From assembly GCA_023416275.1 (NCBI GenBank), contig JAEZIB010000055.1, positions 1 to 64,000 on the forward strand: a DNA stretch of 64,000 nt. The letters are read 5' to 3'. The DNA is from Bacillota bacterium (lineage in GTDB: Bacteria > Bacillota > Clostridia > Acetivibrionales > DSM-1351). This document shows, in pieces, positions 35,105 to 44,182 of the stretch. Both the position numbers and the translations under genes were made by a program. A model generated the notes under the pieces. It did not search any database. It was not told where the DNA came from and worked only from the letters and a program-made list of their open reading frames with translations. Every line of letters starts with the position of its first letter. Within the stretch, counting starts at the first letter, position 1.

Positions 35105-35638
35105 TTATTTAGTTTTCCAATTTGAAAACAATCCAACATTCTGTGCTAGAAATTCCTTTGAAATTGTTATATTTGTTCCGTCCTCAGTCTTATTGTCTTT
35201 CATTATCGGAACAGGATTACAACCACCCTTAACTAATTCAACTTGATCTGCACTAAATCTATTGCCACAGTTCTGACATACAAGTACATCTTCCTCTTGG
35301 ATATAATATCCTCTACCAGAATCATAGCATACCTGACAGGTATTTAATGCTGTCCTTACAGTTCCATCACTAGCTTTAAGCGCAATAATTTCCATATCAG
35401 TTCCATCAACCGAATAGGGATAATACTTAGCTGTCTCAGAAACTTCACTTATAGGTATTACTAAATCACTATTATTAGCTGATGTCTGGCTTGCTATTTT
35501 AGTACTTTTTCCTACAACTCCAATAATTGTAAATATTGCTGCAATTAAAACTAATACCACACTAGCAATTACTACTATATTATTTGGGGATTTTTTCAAA
35601 TTTTTAGAAGCATTTTTATTCTGATTAATTTTACTCAT
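35105..35638 (-). CDS. DUF2318-type Cys-rich membrane-anchored protein
   Basis: A 177-residue protein with one N-terminal membrane anchor (about 20-43) and a soluble domain with three Cys groups: TCQVCYDSGRGY, VCQNCGNRFSADQ and a lone Cys in GGCNPVPI. This is the DUF2318 pattern, commonly annotated as an Fe-S or metal-binding membrane protein and often found with copper or iron uptake genes. GGAGGAGAC precedes the ATG. Its promoter carries the copper-island box with a leader of about 25 bases, so it is probably induced together with the SafE-cupredoxin operon. Confidence 0.78.
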   Translation of the reverse strand: MSKINQNKNASKNLKKSPNNIVVIASVVLVLIAAIFTIIGVVGKSTKIASQTSANNSDLVIPISEVSETAKYYPYSVDGTDMEIIALKASDGTVRTALNTCQVCYDSGRGYYIQEEDVLVCQNCGNRFSADQVELVKGGCNPVPIMKDNKTEDGTNITISKEFLAQNVGLFSNWKTK

Positions 35639-35669
35639 GTCTCCTCCATCTCCTTGAATTGTTAAGCTT

Positions 35670-35702
35670 ATATTAGCATCAATATGTGAAGATTTTATGG
35701 AG
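35670..35702 (-). promoter_or_regulatory. Copper-island promoter box, copy 2
   Basis: On the minus strand the same 19-base box CTCCATAAAATCTTCACAT (35702-35684) is followed by -10 TAATAT (35675-35670) at the same offset as in the other two copies. Confidence 0.7.
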
Positions 35703-35717
35703 AAGAGAAAAATACGC

Positions 35718-35760
35718 TAAACTACCACACCAATAGATTTTTTGTATGCGAAGTTTGAAT
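35718..35760. repeat. Dispersed palindromic repeat, partial copy (subfamily B)
   Basis: AAACTACCACACCAATAGAT, then TTTTTTGTATGCGAAGTTTGAAT. The left third of the element is missing. It abuts the chemoreceptor stop codon. Confidence 0.7.
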
Positions 35761-35763
35761 ACA

Positions 35764-37824
35764 CTATATTTTAAAAATTTCTACAAATTTACTTAGATTC
35801 TTTGATAGAATGTTGAATACACTTGAATTATCATGAACTTTTATTACAGCTGCCATCTGTTCCTCTGTATATTGTTGCACATTGTTTGAGCTAGACGCAA
35901 TTTCTGATGCTGAAGCATTTATTTCTTGAACCAAATGGACTAAATTATCTTTTTGAAAATCCATTTCCTGTAAATAATCAGTAATATCCTGCAGCTTTGA
36001 ATTTATATTTTCTATATACTTTGCAATCTCGGAAAAGCTGGCTTTTGTTTCAGTTACCGATTTGTTTTGTGAGTCAGCGCTTTCGCTTACTTCTTTAAAG
36101 GAGTCAGTAATTCTTGTAGTATTTATTACTATATTTTCAATCATGCTTTTTATAGAAACGGTCTGAATATTAGTTTGTTCCGATAAGTCTTTTATTTCTT
36201 TTGCAACTATTGTAAATCCCTTTCCAGACTCTCCTGCTCTAGATGCTTCAATAGTAGCATTTAGTGACAATAGGTGGGTCTGTTTTGCAATGTTTTGAAT
36301 AGTTTCAGTAATAGTGTTTATTTGTTTCATTTCCTGCTGTAATTCATAAACTACATTCTTCATAAGGTTGGTGTTATTTAAATTGTATAAAGAGTTTTTT
36401 TCCAGTTTTTCAAGCTGTTCTTTACCTTTTTCAGTGGAACTATTTAATAGCCCTAGATAGCTATATACATTTTGAGAAAGCTCTCTTGATGTAGCAATTT
36501 GTTTTGCAAGGCTTTCAATACCCTTTGAGGCATAATTTGTATTATCTGCTTGCTTTATAATGTTTTCACTAATGTTTGAAATTGACTTCTTGGCAAATTC
36601 TGATTTTTCTATAGAACAACATGCTGCTTGATACATAACGCTTGTCATATTGTCTATCTCTTTAGAAGCGGTATTTATATTTGATATTAAATTATTCAAA
36701 TTTAATACCATTTTATAAAAGTTTTTTCTTAAGCTATTTATCTCGTAAATATTGCTGTTGCCACTCTCAAACACTATTTCTAGGCACCCAGCTTCAACCG
36801 CCTTCATTTGTTTAGTTAATTCAACTACTGGTTTTGATATATGGCTTGAATATACTATCGATATTATTAAAGCAAGGATTAGTGATATAAGAATTACAAT
36901 CAAAAACACAAATATGTATTTTTTTACAGGTAACATGACATCAGTATAGTTCATTTGATAACACACTATCCAACTTGAAAGCTTGGACTTATTCATTTCC
37001 AATACCTTTTTTACATTTGAATCAATATATGTAATGTGCTCCATACCAGCATGATGACTTATTTGCTCAATAAGACTTTTATTTGATATTTTCTTATTTA
37101 TCATTTCCTTATTATGATGGTAGATTATATTTAGATTATTGTCTAATATCAATATTTCACTTTGTAAATTTTTATTATCGACAAGGCTAAAAAAATTATT
37201 GTAGTTTACTAATGCTGTAATACTACCTGAAAAGCCTGCAAGACTTTTTACAAGCTTCGTAATTGGAATAACATTTCTTTTTAATTCTTCAGAATAGAAA
37301 GGATTTCCTACTATAACTTCATTATCTTTTAGTACTTTTATCTTTTCAAATAATTGAAGGTCATAGAAAAACTTGTCTTTAAATAACCTATAATTTTTCG
37401 CACCAACTACAGCAATTTTACCATTCTTATCACATAAATACATTGTTTCAATTAGCCCTTCAGAACTGGTAACAATGTTTTTCATAGAAAGCTGAATTGC
37501 ACTATATATAGAAGTGTCCATTTCAACGTTTTTACTGTTTAATATCTCTAGCCCTACTAAAAAGTCTGATTGTGAAGATACACCTTTTATTAAACTATCA
37601 ATGCTGTTTATTTTTTCATCAATATTATTCACTGTATTATAAGAACTGGTTTTTAATGTGTTTAATGATAGCTCTGTTATCTTTCCTATCGTTGTTATAT
37701 AAGTAGAAGTTCCGATTGCCAATACTGGTATTAGTGCCACAAAAACAAGTACTAAAAGCAACTGCTTACGTAGTGTATTCTTTCTATGCTTTTCTTTTTT
37801 ATATAAACGATTAGATATTTTCAT
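35764..37824 (-). CDS. Methyl-accepting chemotaxis protein with dCache-type sensor
   Basis: A 686-residue receptor from ATG 37824 (MKISNRLYKK, GGAG six bases upstream); a TTG 12 bases earlier contains the Shine-Dalgarno. It has a membrane helix at about 20-45, an extracellular Cache-like ligand domain (45-305), a second helix near 310-335, a HAMP-like linker and a long coiled-coil signalling domain. The hairpin tip for CheA/CheW is recognisable (QTHLLSLNATIEASRAGESG, then GFTIVAKEIKDLSEQT). The ligand is unknown. It stands alone between the copper island and pstS. Confidence 0.88.
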   Translation of the reverse strand: MKISNRLYKKEKHRKNTLRKQLLLVLVFVALIPVLAIGTSTYITTIGKITELSLNTLKTSSYNTVNNIDEKINSIDSLIKGVSSQSDFLVGLEILNSKNVEMDTSIYSAIQLSMKNIVTSSEGLIETMYLCDKNGKIAVVGAKNYRLFKDKFFYDLQLFEKIKVLKDNEVIVGNPFYSEELKRNVIPITKLVKSLAGFSGSITALVNYNNFFSLVDNKNLQSEILILDNNLNIIYHHNKEMINKKISNKSLIEQISHHAGMEHITYIDSNVKKVLEMNKSKLSSWIVCYQMNYTDVMLPVKKYIFVFLIVILISLILALIISIVYSSHISKPVVELTKQMKAVEAGCLEIVFESGNSNIYEINSLRKNFYKMVLNLNNLISNINTASKEIDNMTSVMYQAACCSIEKSEFAKKSISNISENIIKQADNTNYASKGIESLAKQIATSRELSQNVYSYLGLLNSSTEKGKEQLEKLEKNSLYNLNNTNLMKNVVYELQQEMKQINTITETIQNIAKQTHLLSLNATIEASRAGESGKGFTIVAKEIKDLSEQTNIQTVSIKSMIENIVINTTRITDSFKEVSESADSQNKSVTETKASFSEIAKYIENINSKLQDITDYLQEMDFQKDNLVHLVQEINASASEIASSSNNVQQYTEEQMAAVIKVHDNSSVFNILSKNLSKFVEIFKI

Positions 37825-37903
37825 ATTTTTCTCCAATTAAAAAGTGTGTATAATTTAAAGTTATAATCAAAGCTTATGATTTTGTATGCATTTACTTGGA
37901 ATA

Positions 37904-37957
37904 ATACACAGACCGCAGTACTCTTTTTTCCAAAGCACTACGGTCTATGTTATTTTT
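37904..37957 (-). terminator. Large hairpin downstream of pstS
   Basis: Two arms of about 18-20 nt (AATAATACACAGACCGCAGT / ACTACGGTCTATGTTATT) pair with a few mismatches around an AT-rich loop. A T-run follows on the plus strand but not clearly on the minus strand, so termination of pstS is only probable. Confidence 0.5.
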
Positions 37958-37977
37958 AAAGGGGGGAGTAATTGCTA

Positions 37978-38934
37978 TTATTTTAATTTTGCTTTCTCAG
38001 CATCGTAACTCTCTAGAGGAATGTATCCAACCTGTTCTGTAAGAATAGTGGCATTTTCAAGATAGAAGTCTACAAAAGCTTTTACTTGAGGCTCATTCAT
38101 TCTTGCTTTATTTATATAGATGTATAGAGGTCTTGACAGAGGAGCATATGAATTATTCTTTATTGTTTCAAAGGTAGGTTCAACTGGACCCTTTCCCGCA
38201 TCAATTTTAAGTACATTAAGCTTATCAGCATTTTCTTCATAATATGAGAAGCCAAAGTAGCCTAATGCGTTTTTGTCTCCTGTAATACCCTGTACTAAAA
38301 CATTGTCATCCTCACTTGGAGTATAGTCTGTTCTAGATTCTTTAGCTTTTCCGTTAATTTCTTCTGTAAAATATTCAAAGGTTCCTGAATCTGTTCCTGG
38401 TCCGTACAATTTAATAGGTTCATTTGGCCAGCTTGAATTTACATCTTTCCATGTCTTAACAGTACTATCTTTAGCCCACATCTTATTTAACTCTTCTACA
38501 GTAATAGTTTTTGCCCAAGTGTTGTCTTTGTTTACTACTACGGATATTCCGTCATATGCTACTTCTAACTCAATAAATTCAACTCCATTAGCTTTTGCTT
38601 TATCAATTTCCTCTTGCTTTATCTTTCTTGAAGCGTCACATATATCAATTTCATTTGCAGCAAACTTCTTCATTCCTCCACCTGTTCCTGAGGATGCTAC
38701 TGAAACCTCAACATCTGGTTGTTCATTTCTAAACTCTTCTGCAACTGCCATAGTAATAGGATACACTGTACTTGAACCATCAATAACTACTTTTCCACCA
38801 AGTTTGCTTTCTGCACCTCCTGCATTGTTGTCGGCATTGTCTGTTGTGCCATTTCCACAAGCAACCATTGAAGTGGTTAAAGCAACTCCAAGAATTATTG
38901 CTGCTATACGTTTTGCGTTTAAATATTTACTCAT
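37978..38934 (-). CDS. pstS: Phosphate-binding lipoprotein PstS
   Basis: A 318-residue ABC substrate-binding lipoprotein. The signal peptide ends in lipobox TSMVACGNG (Cys27). The phosphate site signatures are IDGSSTVYPI, SVASSGTGGGMKKF, ICDASRKI and GPGTDSGTFEYF. It captures phosphate outside the cell for PstCAB, but no pstC, pstA or pstB is in the window, so pstS is detached from its transporter. phoU and a PhoB-like regulator lie divergently 800 bases away. Confidence 0.94.
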   Translation of the reverse strand: MSKYLNAKRIAAIILGVALTTSMVACGNGTTDNADNNAGGAESKLGGKVVIDGSSTVYPITMAVAEEFRNEQPDVEVSVASSGTGGGMKKFAANEIDICDASRKIKQEEIDKAKANGVEFIELEVAYDGISVVVNKDNTWAKTITVEELNKMWAKDSTVKTWKDVNSSWPNEPIKLYGPGTDSGTFEYFTEEINGKAKESRTDYTPSEDDNVLVQGITGDKNALGYFGFSYYEENADKLNVLKIDAGKGPVEPTFETIKNNSYAPLSRPLYIYINKARMNEPQVKAFVDFYLENATILTEQVGYIPLESYDAEKAKLK

Positions 38935-39214
38935 AAAAAATTTCCTCCTTAAATAAGATAAATGAATTAAAATAGAAAAATAAATATTCTCTATTTAACT
39001 AATCAACTTTCCCTGTCCAATAATACTAGTCTTACCTGATATCATTAGTTAAGCTGCTATAACTTTAATATGTCCTTAATTATTTATTTTCACAGATTAA
39101 AGTATAAAGTTGATTAAACTGCTGTAGCTAGCGCTGATTTTGCATTTCAGCAATTAGCTGTTGCTTATTACATTTTTATTATATTATGCATTTTTAAAGA
39201 TAATATTTTGTTTG

Positions 39215-39230
39215 TGTTAATCATTGTTAA
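39215..39230 (-). promoter_or_regulatory. Possible PHO half-sites upstream of pstS
   Basis: On the minus strand two TTAACA hexamers are separated by four bases (TTAACAATGATTAACA), resembling PhoP/PhoB direct repeats. They lie about 285 bases before the pstS start, further than usual. Confidence 0.35.
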
Positions 39231-39509
39231 TTAATAATTAATAATTTTTTACAATTCGATTATTTTGAAAACAAACCTTTAATAATTATGAACACTGATA
39301 GAATAGTAAGTACCAAAGTTAGCTGCACGCAAAAGGTACTTTAACATATTTTAGATCAAACTATAATAATTTAGATTTCTTTGAGAAAACATTGTATTAA
39401 TATTATTGGTTCTACATTGAATACCTACCTTATTTAATATCAAAAAATATTATAAAATTAATAAGAATAGTTTATATAGAAATAATTAACTTTTTATTTC
39501 ATAAGCCTC

Positions 39510-39552
39510 CACACCTACAATTTTCAACTAGGAAAGTTGAGTAATTAATTAA
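39510..39552. repeat. Dispersed palindromic repeat, partial copy (subfamily A)
   Basis: CCACACCTACAATTTTCAAC, then TAGGAAAGTTGAGTAATTAAT. Its left arm is missing. This is the main copy that is not next to a gene 3' end. Confidence 0.6.
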
Positions 39553-39567
39553 AAAACATAATTTTAA

Positions 39568-39622
39568 TTAACAACAACTTAACGCAGAATTAAACTTGCA
39601 TTAAAGATAAATTGATATTATT
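39568..39622 (+). promoter_or_regulatory. PHO-box-like array: five 11-bp phased repeats before phoU
   Basis: TTAACAACAAC, TTAACGCAGAA, TTAAACTTGCA, TTAAAGATAAA and TTGATATTATT follow one another without gaps. TTAA recurs every 11 bp for four units. This is the spacing of PhoB/PhoP direct-repeat sites, 112 bases upstream of phoU. Confidence 0.65.
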
Positions 39623-39733
39623 AAAGTGAATTTAATTTACTTTTAGCTAAAATAGATGTCTCAAGTAGCTTCTAATTCAAAAATAGGTTATCATTTCGCA
39701 TACACCTATATTTATTGTTAAGGAGAGGATTAT

Positions 39734-40387
39734 ATGGTTAGAAATTCCTTTGATACTGAACTTGAAAATTTGCAGAATCTTATGGTTAGAATGGCAAGCC
39801 TTGTTGAGGAGTCTATTGAAAACTCAATACTTGCATTAAAGAAGCAGGATAAAGATTTAGCCAGGCAGGTATATGAAAATGACAATGCTATAGATAACTT
39901 AGAAAGCAAGATTGAGAAAATATGTATTAATCTTATTGCTAAACAGCAACCAATGGCAAAAGATTTACGAACAATCAGTGCTGCTCTTAAAATAATTACA
40001 GATATGGAACGAATAGCTGACCAAGCTGCAGATATTTCAGAATTAATAATTAGAATGGGTAATGCAAAACACGTTAAACCTATAATAGATATTCCCATTA
40101 TGGCAGATCACACGAAAAAAATGGTGGTTCGTGCTATTGATGCCTTTGTAAAACAGGATATTTATCTTGCAAAAGAGGTTTGCACTTCAGATGATGAGGT
40201 TGACAATTATTTCTCAAAAATTGTCTTGGAACTTATAAATATAATGAAAAACAACCCTGAAACTGTTATGCAAGCTACAGATTTAATGTTTATTGTTAAG
40301 TATTTAGAGCGTATAGGTGATCATGCCACTAACATTGCCGAATGGGTTGTTTTTAATGTAACAGGAACACATGAGCATATTTGCTGA
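39734..40387 (+). CDS. phoU: Phosphate signalling protein PhoU
   Basis: A 217-residue all-helical protein with the duplicated three-helix PhoU fold. The two metal-binding signature segments are ADQAADISELI (with preceding DMERI) and the equivalent YLERIGDHATNIAEWV. AAGGAGAGG lies before the ATG. PhoU restrains the Pst transporter and the PhoR kinase when phosphate is plentiful. It is followed after 31 bases by a PhoB-like regulator and preceded by a PHO-box-like array, so the pair likely responds to phosphate starvation. Confidence 0.93.
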   Translation: MVRNSFDTELENLQNLMVRMASLVEESIENSILALKKQDKDLARQVYENDNAIDNLESKIEKICINLIAKQQPMAKDLRTISAALKIITDMERIADQAADISELIIRMGNAKHVKPIIDIPIMADHTKKMVVRAIDAFVKQDIYLAKEVCTSDDEVDNYFSKIVLELINIMKNNPETVMQATDLMFIVKYLERIGDHATNIAEWVVFNVTGTHEHIC

Positions 40388-40418
40388 TTTTACAAAAGCA
40401 TTTGAGGTGAAATGACAA

Positions 40419-41126
40419 ATGTCCAAAAAGAATATTTACGTGGTAGATGATGAATTTCATATTCAAGAATTGATTAAATATAGCCTTGAATTAAATGGTT
40501 ATAATGTAACTTGCTTTAGCAACGGTGAAGACCTGTTAGCTCATATATATAAGAATATTCCGGACTTATTCATTTTAGATATCATGCTTCCTGGTATTGA
40601 TGGTTTTGAGGTATGCAGACAATTAAAACAGAATTCTATAACTCAGAACATTCCCATCATTATGCTTACTGCAAAAAGCGAGGAGTTTGATAGGGTTCTT
40701 GGACTTGAATTAGGTGCTGATGACTATATAACCAAGCCTTTTAGTGTGCGTGAATTGTTCTCTAGAATAAAGGCTTTATTTAGAAGAATTAATACAAGTT
40801 CCCCACAAAAGACCCAAGACATTATAACTCATAAAAATATAACAATTGACTCTAGCCGAAGAGAAGTTTATAAGAATAATGAATTAATTGATATGCCTCT
40901 AAAGGAATTTGAACTTCTAAAAATGTTGATTAGTAATAAAGGTCAAGTCTTGTCAAGAGAGATTATTCTAGATAAAATATGGGGAATTGATTACTGCGCT
41001 GAAACTAGAACAGTTGATGTACATATTCGTTATTTGCGCCAAAAAATTGAGGATGACGATGAAAATCCAAAATTTATTGAAACAATACGTGGAATAGGCT
41101 ACAGATTTGTAGATAGTAATTTTTAA
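40419..41126 (+). CDS. PhoB/PhoP-like response regulator
   Basis: A 235-residue OmpR-family regulator. The receiver has VVDDEFHIQELI, Asp54 in LFILDIMLPG, MLTAK and ITKPFSV; the winged helix has PLKEFELLKMLI, TRTVDVHIRYLRQKI and RGIGYRFV. GAGGTGAA precedes the ATG. Its operon with phoU and the divergent pstS make a phosphate regulator likely. No PhoR kinase gene follows; the transcript ends in a strong terminator, so the kinase must be encoded elsewhere. Confidence 0.88.
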   Translation: MSKKNIYVVDDEFHIQELIKYSLELNGYNVTCFSNGEDLLAHIYKNIPDLFILDIMLPGIDGFEVCRQLKQNSITQNIPIIMLTAKSEEFDRVLGLELGADDYITKPFSVRELFSRIKALFRRINTSSPQKTQDIITHKNITIDSSRREVYKNNELIDMPLKEFELLKMLISNKGQVLSREIILDKIWGIDYCAETRTVDVHIRYLRQKIEDDDENPKFIETIRGIGYRFVDSNF

Positions 41127-41220
41127 AATTATTAATGAGATGTCCGTAAATTTATAACAATTATCTAAGAACGTTTCATTTCTTGTACCTAGTTGACATA
41201 ATTTGATTTTAAATAGCATC

Positions 41221-41286
41221 AAAAAACACAAATCCATCAAGGTTATATAACGGATAAAACGCGACCTTGACATATTTGTGTTTTTT
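41221..41286. terminator. Bidirectional terminator between phoB-like gene and metI
   Basis: AAAAAACACAAAT (41221-41233) pairs with ATTTGTGTTTTTT (41274-41286). An inner CAAGGT/ACCTTG stem lies between. It serves both convergent transcripts. Confidence 0.9.
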
Positions 41287-41302
41287 ATTCTTTCAATGAT
41301 AG

Positions 41303-41962
41303 TTATTTTTTAGTTAATACTCTTGCAAATTTTTCGCCTAAACCTTGAATTATTTGTACTACTAAAATTAATAATGCTACAGAGATGAACATTACATCCA
41401 TTTCATAGCGGTAATATCCAAATCTTATTGCCAAGTCCCCAATACCACCACCGCCAACAGTTCCAGCCATAGCTGAAAAGCCTATAATACTTATTAATGT
41501 TACTGTAAACGCCCTAACTAAACCTGGTAATGCCTCAACTAAAAGCACTCCCGAAATAATGTCCTTCAAGCTGCCTCCCATTGCCAAGGCTGCTTCAATT
41601 AAGCCTTTATCAACTTCCTCAAAAGCGGATTCTGCAAGTCTTGCAAAAAACGCGATTGATGCAACGGTCAAAGGCACCGATGCTGCTATAGGTCCAATTA
41701 CAGTACCAGTAAGTTTCGCAGTAACTGGTACCAGCAGCACAAGCAGAATTATAAACGGTATTGATCTTATGATATTAATAATAAAGCCTGCTATTGAGTT
41801 AATAAATCTGTTTTTATACAAAAGCTTTTTTGAAGTTATATATAAAACTAAACCAAGAACAAATCCCAATATACAGGATATTAGTGAAGCGATTACTACC
41901 ATTTGCAGTGTCTCTAGCGAAGCTTTCCCTAACTCTCCTAAAATTTCTATGTTATTTTCCAC
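41303..41962 (-). CDS. metI: Methionine-type ABC permease MetI
   Basis: A 219-residue membrane protein with five helices and the MetI/ABC permease coupling loop (EAALAMGGSLKDIISGVLL, the EAA motif). It starts at GTG behind GGAGGGTGAGC. It is the last gene of the metQ-metN-metI set and forms the channel with MetN. Confidence 0.9.
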   Translation of the reverse strand: MENNIEILGELGKASLETLQMVVIASLISCILGFVLGLVLYITSKKLLYKNRFINSIAGFIINIIRSIPFIILLVLLVPVTAKLTGTVIGPIAASVPLTVASIAFFARLAESAFEEVDKGLIEAALAMGGSLKDIISGVLLVEALPGLVRAFTVTLISIIGFSAMAGTVGGGGIGDLAIRFGYYRYEMDVMFISVALLILVVQIIQGLGEKFARVLTKK

Positions 41963-42075
41963 TTAAGCTCACCCTCCTCATTTATGTTATAGATGTATTA
42001 TAATGCCAATATGCTTTCTTCTCCTCGTGATAGAAAATATACTAAATAGAACGAATAAAAGCGCTCCCACAGAAT

Positions 42076-43086
42076 CTAAGAAATCTGCTTATATGGCACA
42101 ATTTCTTCAACATTCTCAAAGATATATTGCCTTGCCTTTTGTCGTTCATCCTCACTGCCTTCAATTGCAACAACTAATATCCCGATTGGTTGTTGCTGAA
42201 TATACTCTATTTTGCCGTGCAAAATGTTAATAATAACATTAAACTTTTTGATTGCTAGCGAAATAATTGGCTCAACACTTCCTTCTCCTTTATATACCAC
42301 TGTAAGTATTTCACCCTTTGTGTCTTTAACCACCTGAACTGGCAATTTAATGTTATCTTTTGTTAGCGCACGAGTAACTTCACTCGAAGGCGATGCAAAA
42401 ATTCTATATGTATCATTTTCTTCTACAACGATTCCATCACTCATTACTGCAATTCTATCAAAAAGTATCTTTGCAATTTCTAATTGGTGAGTTATAAATA
42501 CTATTGTGATACATAGTTCTTTGTTAATTTTCTTTAGGAGTTCCAAAATTTCATCTGTTGTTTGAACATCTAGAGCAGAAGTAGCTTCATCACATAATAG
42601 CACTTTTGGATTAGTAGCTAATGCTCTTGCAATACCAACACGCTGCTTCTGACCTCCACTGAGGTTTGATGGGTAAACGTGCTCTTTTTCAGTCAAGCCA
42701 ACAATTTCAAGTAGTTCTTTAACTCTTGCTTCTCTATTTACTTTGGGATAGTTTTGAATTTTAAGCGCAAACTCAATATTTTGGCCCACAGTCTTTCTTG
42801 ATATCAAGTTGAAATGTTGAAAAATCATACCTATTTTTTTGCGAATAGTTCTAAGCTGTTTACCATTAATATTTGTTATATCTTCTCCATCAACAAATAC
42901 CTTACCATTAGTCGGTTTTTGTAAACCATTTATTGTTCTAATGAGGCTGCTTTTCCCAGCCCCACTCATACCTACTATACCAAAAATTTCTCCCTTTTTT
43001 ATATGTAGTGATACATCCTTTACGGCAGAAATCTTCTTATGCTGTTTTTGCTCAAATTCTACACTCACATTTTCAAGCTTAATCAT
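42076..43086 (-). CDS. metN: Methionine-type ABC ATPase MetN with NIL domain
   Basis: A 336-residue ATPase from ATG 43086 (MIKLENVSVEF), behind GGAGGTTATT. Walker A is GMSGAGKSSLI, signature LSGGQKQRVGIA, Walker B VLLCDEATSALD and switch His FITHQ. The C-terminal 75 residues form the NIL/ACT-like domain that binds methionine and inhibits uptake when the cell has enough (GILVVAIEGSEDERQKA). The NIL domain favours a true methionine or close relative as substrate. Confidence 0.92.
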   Translation of the reverse strand: MIKLENVSVEFEQKQHKKISAVKDVSLHIKKGEIFGIVGMSGAGKSSLIRTINGLQKPTNGKVFVDGEDITNINGKQLRTIRKKIGMIFQHFNLISRKTVGQNIEFALKIQNYPKVNREARVKELLEIVGLTEKEHVYPSNLSGGQKQRVGIARALATNPKVLLCDEATSALDVQTTDEILELLKKINKELCITIVFITHQLEIAKILFDRIAVMSDGIVVEENDTYRIFASPSSEVTRALTKDNIKLPVQVVKDTKGEILTVVYKGEGSVEPIISLAIKKFNVIINILHGKIEYIQQQPIGILVVAIEGSEDERQKARQYIFENVEEIVPYKQIS

Positions 43087-43178
43087 AATAACCTCCACCT
43101 TTGTGATTCCGACACTAAAAAACAGTAAATTATCTATGGAGAACACTTCTGTATTCCATCACTTTATATTACTTATTT

Positions 43179-43240
43179 AATCAACTTTCCCAGTTGAAGT
43201 ATAGGTGTTAACTTATCAATGGAAAGTCGAGTTAATTATT
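43179..43240. repeat. Dispersed palindromic repeat (subfamily A, inverted)
   Basis: AATCAACTTTCCCAGTTGAA, then GTATAGGTGTTAACTTATCAAT, then GGAAAGTCGAGTTAATTATT. It is the reverse complement orientation of copy 1. It lies across the metQ stop codon. Confidence 0.75.
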
Positions 43241-44128
43241 AAACCATTCTGGAAAATCAAAATCCTTAAAAATGTTTTTGCTATCAAGTATTACTGTTCT
43301 AAATACATCAGATTTTACTATTTCCTCAATATCCTTAACAAACTGTACATCTTTATCAGCCGTTCTCACTGCAATAATATTTTTATAAGGTTCTGCAAGC
43401 TTTTCTTTTGCAACAGCATCAGCCAAGGATAAACCTGCCGAAATAGCATAGTTTCCGTTTATAATCGCAATGTCGGCACTATCTAGAGTTCTTGGTAATT
43501 GTGCTGCTTCAGCAGGTGTAAACTTCAGCTTTTTAGGATTTTCTGCGATATCCTTTTCTGAGGCCTTTGTCAAGTCAATATCAGATTTTAAGGCTATCAA
43601 TTTTTCTTGGACTAGGAATTTAAGAGCCCTCGCTAAATTTGGAACGTCATTCGGAAGAGTTACAACGGCTCCTTCGGGAAGTTCTGCAAGTGTCTTGTAT
43701 CTCTTTGAGAAAATCCCCATACTGGCTGTTGGAATACTGATAACACTGCTTAATTCTAGTTTATGTTCCTTTGAAAAATTTTCTAGATAAATTGAATGTT
43801 GAAATATGTTAACATTTATTTCACCATTGCCCAATGCAAGGTTTGGCTGAACGTAATCACTAAACTCAATGAGTTTTACGGCATATCCCTTTTTCTCCAA
43901 TTCAGGCTGTATTGAAAGTTTGGCCATGTCACCATATGGACCTGGCGCTACTCCAATTACTATTTCCTTTACTTCTTTATTATCTGCTTTTACTGAATCA
44001 GAACTTGTCGATTGTTGTGTTGACAAGTTTGTTGATTCCTTATTATTACTACTTCCGCATCCTACTGCACCTATACCCAATACTAATGTTAGAAAAATTG
44101 CACTACTTATTTTTAATAATTTTTTCAT
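43232..44128 (-). CDS. metQ: Methionine-binding lipoprotein MetQ (NlpA family)
   Basis: A 298-residue lipoprotein from ATG 44128 (MKKLLKISSAIFL) behind AAGGTGGAG. The lipobox is GIGAVGCGSS. The NlpA/MetQ fold is recognised by IVIGVAPGPYGDMAK, DYVQPNLALGNGEINVNIFQ and INGNYAISAGLS. Family members bind L- or D-methionine, methionine oxides or related amino acids. It follows the oxidoreductase beta subunit after 54 bases, joining the transporter to the 2-oxoacid oxidation genes. Confidence 0.92.
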   Translation of the reverse strand: MKKLLKISSAIFLTLVLGIGAVGCGSSNNKESTNLSTQQSTSSDSVKADNKEVKEIVIGVAPGPYGDMAKLSIQPELEKKGYAVKLIEFSDYVQPNLALGNGEINVNIFQHSIYLENFSKEHKLELSSVISIPTASMGIFSKRYKTLAELPEGAVVTLPNDVPNLARALKFLVQEKLIALKSDIDLTKASEKDIAENPKKLKFTPAEAAQLPRTLDSADIAIINGNYAISAGLSLADAVAKEKLAEPYKNIIAVRTADKDVQFVKDIEEIVKSDVFRTVILDSKNIFKDFDFPEWFNN

Positions 44129-44182
44129 ATTTTCTCCACCTTTCATAAAGTTCACTATCTGCACTTGACGATAAAAATTGTC

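Larger units (their letters stand above)
38935..39733. other. Divergent 800-base regulatory region between pstS and phoU
   Basis: No gene is supported. It holds the PHO-box-like sites, a partial dispersed repeat, and AT-rich sequence. A half copy of the repeat arm (AATCAACTTTCCC) is at 39001-39013. Confidence 0.5.
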
